This document shows positions 8,767 through 15,771 of a stretch of DNA of 64,000 bases, piece after piece (the stretch's first letter is position 1; each line of letters starts with the position of its first letter). The translations under genes and the position numbers were made by a program. The notes under the pieces were generated by a model. It was not told where the DNA came from, did no database searches, and saw nothing but the letters and a program-made list of their open reading frames with translations. The stretch spans positions 186,001-250,000 of the forward strand of contig CAVZJO010000007.1 of NCBI GenBank assembly GCA_963775635.1, read 5' to 3'. The stretch comes from JALORV01 sp963775635. GTDB lineage: Bacteria; Pseudomonadota; Gammaproteobacteria; Burkholderiales; Burkholderiaceae_F.

Positions 8767-9705
8767 TCAGCGACACTGAGCGAGCAGTTCCTGGTACTTC
8801 TGGGTCGTCACCTCACCGCGCTGCAACCGCTGTAGTGCTTCCAGTCGACAATCGCCTGCCGAAGGTTTGGGCGGATCGACTTTCGGAGTGGCTGTCGCGA
8901 GCGGCGCGCTCTTTGTCTGAGGCCTGCCGGCAGGTTCGGTCTTCGCCGGACTCGCGATCGTGGTCGCGGGCGTCGCGCCGGGACCGGGCGATCCTTTGAC
9001 CGTCGGTGCGAGCTCTTGCTTGCCTTCAAGCGTCGCATCACCCGGCGCTATTGACGGTGCCGCGTTCCCGACGACAGGCTGCTGCTCGGACTCGCGGGTC
9101 GTTTTACCGAACAGCAGCGTTGCGATGACGACGACAAGGACCGACGCTAGCGCGGTTAGGGCCATCACACGCCGGTTGGCGCGAATGAGCCCGACCCCTC
9201 GTCTCGACCCGAAATCACCCCGGATGGTCGCCGGCGCGATCGTTCCGGGCGCTGCGTCCGGGCCTGGCATCGCCAGTTTCAGCGGAACCTCGCAGCCAAT
9301 CTTTGATGCCAGGCCTTCGCACAGGGCATGAAAGCCGCCGTGCGCGGACTCGCCCGTCCACCGAGTGAGATCGGCGGTCTGCCTGCGCCGAAACTCCAGT
9401 GGCAACCTGACCTCGTCGATGGCGGCCGGAACAAGCACATCGCGTTCTGCGGCGGCCGCGGCCTCGTTCTTGACCCACTCGGATTCGATCGAATGCTTCG
9501 ACCACAGCACGACGACGCTCTTCGCTGCGTCCAGTTCCTGTTCAATGACCTGGTCGAATGTCTGACCGGCGATGATCCGGCGGTCCCACCAGACTGACCA
9601 GCCGAGTTCGATCAGGGCAGTCGACACTTTCGCGGCTCGATCGCGATCTTCTGCTGCGTAACTAACGAAGACGTCGGCCACCGGGCGCCTCGCTCTGCGG
9701 GTCAC
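8767..9705 (-). CDS. TIR-domain protein with a transmembrane helix
   Basis: 312 residues from a GTG at 9705. Residues about 10-138 form a TIR domain: VADVFVSYAAEDRDRAAKV, GWSVWWDRRIIAGQTF, and SEWVKNE, where Glu81 lies at the position of the NADase glutamate. A single membrane helix follows at about 180-199 and then a long Pro/Ala/Thr-rich, probably periplasmic region ending in a short charged helix. Bacterial TIR domains cleave NAD+ in defence or signalling, but this soluble-TIR/TM/periplasmic layout with an OmpA-like lipoprotein partner is not a defence system I can name. A decayed small membrane-protein gene lies divergently next to it. Confidence 0.82.
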   Translation of the reverse strand: MTRRARRPVADVFVSYAAEDRDRAAKVSTALIELGWSVWWDRRIIAGQTFDQVIEQELDAAKSVVVLWSKHSIESEWVKNEAAAAAERDVLVPAAIDEVRLPLEFRRRQTADLTRWTGESAHGGFHALCEGLASKIGCEVPLKLAMPGPDAAPGTIAPATIRGDFGSRRGVGLIRANRRVMALTALASVLVVVIATLLFGKTTRESEQQPVVGNAAPSIAPGDATLEGKQELAPTVKGSPGPGATPATTIASPAKTEPAGRPQTKSAPLATATPKVDPPKPSAGDCRLEALQRLQRGEVTTQKYQELLAQCR

Positions 9706-9810
9706 CGACTCTATACGCTTGTGTTGTAGGAAGAAATAGCTCTTCTTTAGCCCGGCGCGCCCTCGTGCTCCCGGAGGAAAATGCCGTGGCCCTCACCGTC
9801 GGAGCCAAAG

Positions 9811-10127
9811 ATGACCGTCGACCCGTATCTGATCAGCGTCGTGTCGGCGTGCACCGCTTTCGTGGCATCGGTCGCCGGACCACTCGTCACGTTACCGGCG
9901 ATGCTGCAAAAACTCGCGACTTATCCTTGCGCAGTCACGCATGTGGCTGCTGATCAATCCGACGGAGGCTCACCACCGTGAGCTGTGCGCAGCGATGGAG
10001 ACTGCATTGCAAGGGCTGAAGTCGCAGCAGTCCGTCGGCCGAAACGGAGAGGAGCATCCTCGCCATCACCCCGCTCGCTCAGGCAATCTTGAAGGCGGAG
10101 TGGCAGCGCGTGAAGTCAGGGACTTAG
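9811..10127 (+). pseudogene. Decayed small membrane protein gene (two frameshifts, internal loss)
   Basis: Three consecutive reading frames look like pieces of one protein. From 9811 the frame gives MTVDPYLISVVSACTAFVAS plus a hydrophobic end; from about 9944 another frame gives LLINPTEAHHREL and ALQGLKSQQ; from about 10050 a third gives ILAITPLAQAILKAEWQRVK and stops at 10127. From memory these resemble start, middle and end of a family of about 150-residue proteins with one or two N-terminal membrane helices, so roughly 50 residues are missing in the middle. Family identity is recollection, not a search result. Confidence 0.5.
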
Positions 10128-10132
10128 CCGCC

Positions 10133-10166
10133 AAAAAAAATGGGCAGGGCGCGGTGCCCTGCCCAT
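10133..10166 (-). terminator. Rho-independent terminator for the YXWXXGXX lipoprotein gene
   Basis: A perfect 10-bp stem (TGGGCAGGGC at 10141-10150 with its complement at 10156-10165) and 5-base loop, followed on the minus strand by eight T (10133-10140). It lies 22 bp after the stop of the gene ending at 10188. Confidence 0.9.
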
Positions 10167-10187
10167 CGACCGGCCCGCAGGAGCGCT

Positions 10188-10553
10188 TTATTGACGCACC
10201 CACGTCCCGCCGGTCATTTGCCATTGGCCGTTCATGTATTCCCAACGCTGCGGAACCCAGGTGTAACCGACTCTTCCCGCCTCATAGCGGCCGGGTACCC
10301 ACTGGTACTGCCCATTCACCCAGCTCCAGTAGCCCGGAACCCAGACGGAATCCGGAGCCGGTGCCAGGGGAGCTGTCTCAGCCCGCGGCGCAGGTGGCGG
10401 CGCCGTGGCAACTACCACCGGGGATGGCGCCGGTGTCTGTATGACAACCGGGTTAGCAGGCTGGGTCACCACCCGTTCGGTGTGGTAAGTGCGGCAGCCC
10501 GCCAAAGCAACAGCCGCCATAGCGCCGGCGACAACGATAGGGGTCATTCGCAT
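10188..10553 (-). CDS. YXWXXGXX-repeat lipoprotein
   Basis: 121 residues from the ATG at 10553. A signal peptide ends in a lipobox (VALAGC), then a Pro/Ala-rich linker, then repeated aromatic units: VWVPGYWSWVNGQYQWVPG and TWVPQRWEYMNGQWQM. Such repeats are typical of small outer-membrane lipoproteins made under envelope stress; their exact role is unknown. The start is chosen because the signal peptide begins there; an in-frame start at 10700 adds only basic shadow sequence. A sigma-54-like site lies 81 bp upstream, and a strong terminator follows. Confidence 0.8.
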   Translation of the reverse strand: MRMTPIVVAGAMAAVALAGCRTYHTERVVTQPANPVVIQTPAPSPVVVATAPPPAPRAETAPLAPAPDSVWVPGYWSWVNGQYQWVPGRYEAGRVGYTWVPQRWEYMNGQWQMTGGTWVRQ

Positions 10554-10633
10554 GGTCAACCTCCAGTCAGTAATCAGGCTCTTTCGAGCCGAACTGGCAC
10601 GTCGCGACCATCGACGCGTCATGCCTAATCTGG

Positions 10634-10647
10634 GCAGGACCCGTGCC
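10634..10647 (-). promoter_or_regulatory. Possible sigma-54 promoter for the YXWXXGXX lipoprotein
   Basis: The minus strand reads GGCACG-GGTC-CTGC, with exact -24/-12 spacing and one mismatch (C for T) in the -12 box. The expected start is near 10622, about 69 bases before the ATG. An AT-rich block (about 10681-10745) lies upstream and could serve as a bend or activator site. The -24/-12 region overlaps a 7-bp inverted repeat (CTGGGCA/TGCCCAG). Confidence 0.4.
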
Positions 10648-10830
10648 CAGCGGCGCTCGAGGGTGTTGTCCGGACGGCCGGCAAAACGATTAATAAACAA
10701 CTTTAAATATTCTTCTCAGAAGATTGTTATTGCTATGAATTCTGCGAACGTCAGTGCCACGCAATTGACTCGATAGCGCACAGGTTGCCGTCGGAACTGC
10801 CGATGCGGAAAGGCCGCCGCGCCCCCGTTG

Positions 10831-10999
10831 CTAGTGCTCGAGAATCGGCTCGATCGGCCCGCTCCGCAGTATTCCGATGGTCATGACAGCTGCGAACGCC
10901 AGTTCGATGGCTGCGTCGAGCAGGTAGATGCGCCAGATCCTGCCGTCGAGGCCGAAAGCAATCTCAATGCTGGCGAGCGCCAGTGCTACTCCGAACGCC
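10831..10999 (-). pseudogene. 3' half of a small membrane protein gene split by the recombinase element
   Basis: The frame ending at 10831 reads GVALALASIEIAFGLDGRIW and IYLLDAAIELAFAAVMTIGI before a short tail, two membrane helices with no start of their own. Joined at the shared 7-bp repeat to the fragment at 14313-14546, it continues in the same frame (MAF then GVALALAS), giving one protein of about 132 residues and four helices. The break point is the left end of the serine-recombinase element. Confidence 0.8.
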
Positions 11000-13075
11000 C
11001 ACCTTGTGTGGATGGTTGAGCGGCGATGAAGCGAGCGGCTTGGCTGCCGTAGCGGCCGCCGACGCCACGGATGAGTTGACCACCGTTGGGTGGCTCGTAC
11101 AAGCATCGACGGTTGTTGCCGTAGAGGTGACGCGTCAGCACGCCCTTACGACCGAGGTGGTGGATGGTTGTGGGGCATACACCGAGTTGTTCGGCCATCT
11201 CTTCGCCAGTGAGCATGCCGCGCTGGCGCAATCGTTCGAAGCGGCTGCGCAATTGATAGGCGCGGCGAACGACGATGACCTTCTTCAGCGTGAACGACTG
11301 ACCGCGCCAATTGCGGTACCCGAGTTCGTTGAGTCGTGCGGCGACCTGCTTGTCGCTTGACGTGTCGAGCAATTCGTCGATGAGCTTGACGACTTCCGGC
11401 AGGGTCTTGCGGATCTGCGCGATGGGCCGCGGCTTGTCGACGCTCAGGCTCTGGGTTCGCCCGCCGCGCCAGCGTACATGAACGGCGATGGCTCGGCCCG
11501 GCCACCAGCGTCACGTCCTCGACCAACAACGCCAGCATGCGCTTGCGTTCCAATGCGCTGGTCCTGGCGTCGTTCCAGATGCGGGGGAAGTCGCGCGCCA
11601 AGTCGACGATGCGTTTGCGCGCCGGCTCGTCAAGCTGAGCTTCATCGTCGTGCTGCTGGTGTTCGTGCTGCTGTTGCAAGGCGTCGAGTTCGCGCAGGCG
11701 TTGGTTCCAGTCGGCCTCGAGCGCGTCGGCCACCAACCGGTTGTCCGGATCCACCTTGGCGTAGCGGCGGCGGGCCAGCTCGGCCTCGTAGCGCGTGCGC
11801 TGCAGCTGCGCCTGGCGCCGCGCGGCGGCCTGCTCGATGCGCTGCGCAATCTCGTCCTGCACGGCCAGTGCGACCTCGATCGCCGCCGGCGCCACGGTCT
11901 CCAACAGCAAGGCGCCAACCGCGGCGTCGACCGCCGGCCCGTGGACCGCTTGGCATGGCTTGCCGGCTCGGCGCACGACCTCTTCGTAGCAGCGGTAGTA
12001 CGGCCGCAGATGTCCACCGAGCGGCTCGTAGTGCACCCGCATGCGCGCACCGCACTTGCCGCACAGCACGCGACCCTGCAGCAAGGCGTTGCCCTCGCGG
12101 GGCATCCGTGCCCCTCTCGCCAGGCGCGAAGCCCAGGTTCTGACGCAACTTGTCCTGGTTGTGTTCGAACTGCTGCCAGTCGATGTAGCCCGCGTGAGCA
12201 TCGCGGATCAGCACCTTCCAGTCCTTCTGCTTCACGTCGCGCTGCACCGCACGCAGCTGCGCGTTGCAGGCCATGCGCGAGCGGCCGTAGACGAAGGCTC
12301 CCGCGTAACGCGGGTTGTGCAAGATCTGCAACACCCGCGAGACGTCGATCAGACCCCACAGCAGATCGCCCTTGCCGATGCCTCGACGGATGCGCCGCGG
12401 GAACAGCACCTGCTGAACACGCAGACGCCGCACCACGGCGCTGGCTGAGCCGACGTCGTTGAAGGCCTCGAACAACAGCCGCACGGTGTCCTGGACCTGA
12501 CGGTCGGGATCGAGAACGACACGGCCGGCGCCGTCGTACACCAAGCCGATCGGCAACGGCATCTCCAGCTCACCGCGGCGCGCCTTGTTCAGGATGCCAC
12601 CTTGCAGTCGCGACTTCAGGATGTGCAATTCGGCCTCGCTCATCGTGCCCTTCAGACCGAGCAACAGGCGGTCGTTGAAGTGCGACGGGTCGTAGACCCC
12701 GTCCTCGTCGAGGATGAGGGTGCGCGACAGCGCTGCCAGCTCAAGCAGACGGTGCCAGTCGGCGTTGTTGCGCGCCAAGCGCGAGACCTCCAGCCCGAGC
12801 ACGATGCCGGCGTGGCCGAGCGCGACCTCGGTGACGAGACTCTGGAAGCCGTCACGGTCGCGTGCTTGCGCGCCGGACAAGCCCAGGTCGCTGTCAATGA
12901 CGTGCACGCGCTCGATCGGCCAGCCGAGTGCGACCGCGCGCTCGCGCAGCGCGTACTGGCGCTTGGTGCTCTCGGTGTTCTCGAACACCTGACGCAACGA
13001 GGATTGCCGCACGTACAGGAACGCATCGCGGCGAAGATGGTCGACCTCAACCTTCAAGGCGGAGTCAGCGGACAT
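10986..13075 (-). pseudogene. Large serine recombinase (resolvase/invertase family), two frameshifts
   Basis: Read across frames it is about 695 residues. ATG 13075 starts a resolvase catalytic domain (AFLYVRQSSLRQV with the active serine, LEVSRLARNNADWHRLLE), then the recombinase domain (RYAGAFVYGR), a zinc ribbon (CGKCGARMRVHY ... YYRCYE), a coiled coil, and a C-terminal helix-turn-helix region (GVCPTTIHHLGRKGVLTRHL). The frame shifts near 12105 and again near 11495, where one extra C splits VEDVTLVAG from the continuation. The reading through both is otherwise canonical, so either the gene is freshly inactivated or the sequence has errors. Its last codons and stop (10986-10988) lie outside the element, in the interrupted gene. 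Confidence 0.85.
10993..10999. repeat. Left 7-bp core repeat of the element
   Basis: GAACGCC on the plus strand, identical to 14313-14319. In the rejoined membrane gene it encodes the codons for Ala-Phe at the crossover. Confidence 0.75.
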
Positions 13076-13365
13076 GGTGTACCTCCAACTGGGTCGCCAG
13101 CACCATGTCGGCCAGCAGGCGCACGAGCTGGCGATCGAGCGTGCCGGTGGGTGTCGCACGATATCGGCGGCACGATCAGTGAGGGCGACGGCGAGACCGC
13201 AGTGCTGAGCAGCACCCGCAGGCCTTGCCACATGCCGTGGAAGACGATGGCGCCCAGCGCGTCCGGCCGAGCTTGTCCGAGCAACACGTCGGCGCGGACG
13301 CGCTCGTAGGCCGCGGCTGCATCGCCGGTCAGACTCGGCGTTGAGTTCGCCGAAGAAGGTGTCAG
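13065..13365 (-). pseudogene. Small accessory protein of the recombinase element, frameshifted
   Basis: The first frame gives LTGDAAAAYERVRADVLLGQ and GAIVFHGMWQGLRVLLS; near 13155 reading moves to a frame giving TGTLDRQLVRLLADMVLATQ and ending at 13065. The end overlaps the recombinase ATG by 11 bp. No ATG, GTG or TTG precedes the coding part; a CTG at 13365 overlaps the stop of the helix-turn-helix gene as CTGA. About 100 residues, function unknown. The position between the regulator and recombinase suggests a recombinase accessory role. Confidence 0.55.
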
Positions 13366-13814
13366 CGTTTTTTTTTGCGCGCGATCGCCCGCTCGATGCT
13401 GCGTGGGTGCACCTTGACGCCAAGTTGCGCCTGCACGAGCTTGGCCATCTCGCGTGCGTGCATCGGGCCGCCTGCGCTGTGGTGCGACTCGATCACGCCC
13501 ATCACCTCGGCGGTGAGCTTGTGCGCCGACTTCGGCCCGCGCAGCTGCGGCAGCAACCCCGCAACGCCGTCGCGTTCGAACGCGGCTTCGGCCTGGTAGA
13601 AGGTGGGCCGCGACAGGCCGAACAAGCTGGCCGCCTGCGCCTTGGAGACGCCGTCTTGCCGGGCGTGCCGAAGCATCTCGTACTTGACCTGCACCAGATC
13701 GTTGGCGTCGAAGAATCCGCCGAGCTGGAACCACGCAGCCTGCACCCGCTGCGGCTGTGCGTTGAGGATGCCCGCCTGGCGCAATCGGTCGAGCTTGTTG
13801 GCTGCCTTGGGCAC
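13362..13814 (-). CDS. Helix-turn-helix protein of the recombinase element
   Basis: 150 residues from a GTG at 13814. A helix-turn-helix of the IS630/HTH_29 kind is visible (GVSKAQAASLFGLSRPTFYQ) followed by GLLPQLRGPKSAHKLTAEVM and a second helical part ending in a lysine run. It likely binds the element ends or its promoter. A run of nine A (13368-13376 on the minus strand) encodes the lysines just before the stop; a -1 slip there would fuse it to the next gene. A TTG at 13871 is an alternative start. Confidence 0.78.
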   Translation of the reverse strand: MPKAANKLDRLRQAGILNAQPQRVQAAWFQLGGFFDANDLVQVKYEMLRHARQDGVSKAQAASLFGLSRPTFYQAEAAFERDGVAGLLPQLRGPKSAHKLTAEVMGVIESHHSAGGPMHAREMAKLVQAQLGVKVHPRSIERAIARKKKR

Positions 13815-13969
13815 GGTCAGAGTGGCGCTTGGAGTGTAAAGAATAATATGCCGCACTCTGGGCAACGTCAAGATGGATATGTCGGATCAAACTGGCTCTG
13901 CGTGAGTAAGTGAAGCGCTTCTCACCAGACAGCAATCCATCTACACCGGCGAATGCGGCATTAATGCAT

Positions 13970-14218
13970 TTACACATGCGGCACAATTTGCTTGACACGC
14001 TGGCGCCGCCTCGGTTGCCGGCTCTTGATCTCGTCGAGCAACGCCGCGAGCGTCGAGAGGTCGTCCGCGCGCAGGAATGCGCGACCGGCAGCAGCCTCGG
14101 TTCGAGCATCCGGCGGATCCACGTCGGTCCACGTTGCCGGCAGTGAGCGCAATTGCCCCTGGGCGTCGAAGAACATGACGCGGTCTTCTCCCCAGTTCTG
14201 CTTGCGCGTGCCCAGCAC
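13970..14218 (-). CDS. DUF5372-like small protein, first gene of the recombinase element
   Basis: 82 residues from a GTG at 14218: RKQNWGEDRVMFFDAQGQLR and LPATWTDVDPPDA are the conserved-looking core, followed by an alanine-rich helix and a basic tail. The frame extends upstream through VTHPFHPWKGQRL, which looks like the true N-terminus of the family, but no ATG/GTG/TTG lies there; a lost start codon is possible. The family name is from memory. It is separated from the helix-turn-helix gene by 155 bp that probably hold a promoter. Confidence 0.6.
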   Translation of the reverse strand: MLGTRKQNWGEDRVMFFDAQGQLRSLPATWTDVDPPDARTEAAAGRAFLRADDLSTLAALLDEIKSRQPRRRQRVKQIVPHV

Positions 14219-14312
14219 AAGGCGCTGACCCTTCCAGGGATGGAACGGGTGCGTGACTTCAACCTCTATGAATGCGCCGCTCGCTGAACAGCGGGCAGTT
14301 CTGGACCTACGA

Positions 14313-14319
14313 GAACGCC
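14313..14319. repeat. Right 7-bp core repeat of the element
   Basis: GAACGCC, identical to 10993-10999, lying inside the interrupted membrane gene exactly where the two halves join in frame. Confidence 0.75.
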
Positions 14320-14546
14320 ATGATCGAGAGACCGATACGACGCCTGACGACTGCCGATAGCAGAACGCAGCCGACGACTACCAGCAGCAAGCCCACGGTG
14401 TAGACCAGCCAGTCGTCGACCTTCGGGCCGGTGGCCGCCTCGAAACTCGCTGTGTCGAGCAGTGGCCAGAGCCCGGTAGCGACGTACAGGACTCCCTGCA
14501 CGACCAGTGTCGCGCGTATCAGCTGGATCATTCCCGGCTGCGGCAA
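14313..14546 (-). pseudogene. 5' half of the membrane protein gene split by the recombinase element
   Basis: ATG 14546 begins MPQPGMIQLIRATLVVQGVL, followed by YVATGLWPLLDTASFEAATG, PKVDDWLVYTVG and a second membrane helix. After IGLSIMAF the frame enters the element and stops at 14307. The rest of the gene is found at 10831-10999. Small four-helix proteins of this shape are common beside envelope genes; function unknown. Confidence 0.8.
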
Positions 14547-14582
14547 CGACCATGCCTGTCTTTTATGGCTTCACCACGACAT

Positions 14583-14611
14583 TTGTCAAATGGCAGGAGA
14601 TAGGCTATCTT
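14583..14611 (+). promoter_or_regulatory. Promoter and likely operator of the Xre/RES toxin-antitoxin operon
   Basis: TTGTCA (14583-14588) and TATCTT (14606-14611) with 17-bp spacing. The start would fall about 14618, so the antitoxin message is nearly leaderless. A palindrome GACATTTGTC (14578-14587) overlaps the -35 box, and GTCAAATG recurs at 14585 and 14614, good candidates for autorepressor sites. Confidence 0.55.
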
Positions 14612-14618
14612 ACGTCAA

Positions 14619-15005
14619 ATGAAAACAACCCGCAAAGCCGTCCCTGCACAGAAGCCGCAGCCCGCGGCGGTCCTCACCGAGGCTGTGCTGCGCACTTCGA
14701 AGCTGCTCGCACTGAGCAATTCCGAGCTGGCGCGGATTCTCGGCGTGTCGGACTCCTCGGTATCGAGGCTGCTCGCGCACGGTCGACAGATCGACCCGGC
14801 TTCGAAGGAAGGCGAACTGGCGCTGCTGCTGGTGCGCATGTATCGCTCGCTCGACGCGCTGGTTGGAGGCGACAAGGACCAGCGCCTCGCCTGGCTGCGC
14901 TCGGACAATCGCGCACTCAATGGCCGTCCGGCCGACCTGATCGGCTCGGCCGCGGGACTGGTCAACACGGTCGCCTATCTCGACAGCGCGCGAGCGACAC
15001 TCTGA
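14619..15005 (+). CDS. Xre/MbcA/ParS-type antitoxin
   Basis: 128 residues. A helix-turn-helix (SNSELARILGVSDSSVSRLL) is followed by the toxin-binding domain with MYRSLDALVGGDKDQRLAWL and NRPADL-like LNGRPADLIGSAAGLVNTVA, the MbcA/ParS hallmark. It should neutralise the adjacent RES toxin and repress the operon. The toxin frame overlaps its stop. The module sits just beyond the interrupted membrane gene and the recombinase element. Confidence 0.88.
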   Translation: MKTTRKAVPAQKPQPAAVLTEAVLRTSKLLALSNSELARILGVSDSSVSRLLAHGRQIDPASKEGELALLLVRMYRSLDALVGGDKDQRLAWLRSDNRALNGRPADLIGSAAGLVNTVAYLDSARATL

Positions 15006-15715
15006 CCCGCTGGAGCGCGCAATGGCTCGATGTCGCGGCGCGGCTGCGCTGCGACCTGTGGCGCGCTGTCGAGGCACAGCACCTGATCTCGACGATGCGC
15101 CTGGTCGACAGCACGGCCGAGCAGGACCTGCTCGAACGGTTACTCGAGCAGAGCAAACCACCGCTGCCCGTCACGGCGGGTCGCCATGCGTACCTGTTGA
15201 GCACGCCGTTTCGCTACCTCTCTCCGTGGCCCAGCCGCTTTCGCCAGCTCGGTGAGCTCGGCATCTGGTACGGCGCCGAGAGGATCGAGACGGCATGTGC
15301 CGAAGTCGGCTACTGGCGCTGGCGTTTTCTGATGGACAGCGACGGGCTGCGAGGGCAGTCGCTGTACGTCGAGTTCACGGTGTTCGAGGCGCGCGCCGAT
15401 GGCAAGGCAATAGATCTGACCCGGCCTCCATGGAATCGCGCACGCGACTCCTGGATGGATCCGGCCGACTATTCGGCGTGTCAACAGTTGGCGGGCGCAG
15501 CGCGAGATCGCGGAGTGTGGTGGATACGCTATGCGTCGGTACGCGATCCGGCGCACGGACTCTGTGGTGCGGTGCTCGACCCGCAGGCCCTGTCATTGCC
15601 GCATTCGACCTCGCAACAGACGTGGGCCGCGCGAGTGCACGCCGGCAAGGTGGCGTTCAGCCACGGAACGGAGCGGCTGGAGTTCGACACCGCGCCCTGG
15701 CAACCGGCGGGATAA
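15002..15715 (+). CDS. RES-domain toxin (NAD+-targeting)
   Basis: About 237 residues. The RES domain starts almost at once (DLWRAVEAQHLISTMRLVDS) and includes RHAYLLSTPFRYLSP, a short-chain GIWYGAERIETACAEVGYWR core and WWIRYASVRDPAHGLCGAVL near the end. RES toxins deplete NAD+ by phosphorolysis or hydrolysis. No ATG, GTG or TTG precedes the domain; a CTG at 15002 overlaps the antitoxin stop as CTGA and is taken as start. If that start is unused, the toxin would have lost initiation. Confidence 0.82.
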   Translation: MTRWSAQWLDVAARLRCDLWRAVEAQHLISTMRLVDSTAEQDLLERLLEQSKPPLPVTAGRHAYLLSTPFRYLSPWPSRFRQLGELGIWYGAERIETACAEVGYWRWRFLMDSDGLRGQSLYVEFTVFEARADGKAIDLTRPPWNRARDSWMDPADYSACQQLAGAARDRGVWWIRYASVRDPAHGLCGAVLDPQALSLPHSTSQQTWAARVHAGKVAFSHGTERLEFDTAPWQPAG

Positions 15716-15771
15716 CGAGGAGCCCGCATGGTCGTGCGTCGCCACCTGACGTTTCCTGAGTAAAGGCGCGC

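Larger units (their letters stand above)
10993..14319 (-). mobile_element. Serine-recombinase element with four co-oriented genes, inserted in a membrane-protein gene
   Basis: About 3.3 kb bounded by GAACGCC at 10993-10999 and 14313-14319. Removing one copy plus the interior joins the two halves of a membrane-protein gene in frame, which fixes the ends. In transcription order it holds a small DUF5372-like gene, a helix-turn-helix gene, a small gene of unknown function and a large serine recombinase, with overlaps between the last three. No terminal inverted repeats or DDE transposase are seen, as expected for serine-recombinase integration at a short core. Similar four-gene sets occur in Burkholderiales from memory; I know of no experimental description. 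Confidence 0.82.
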
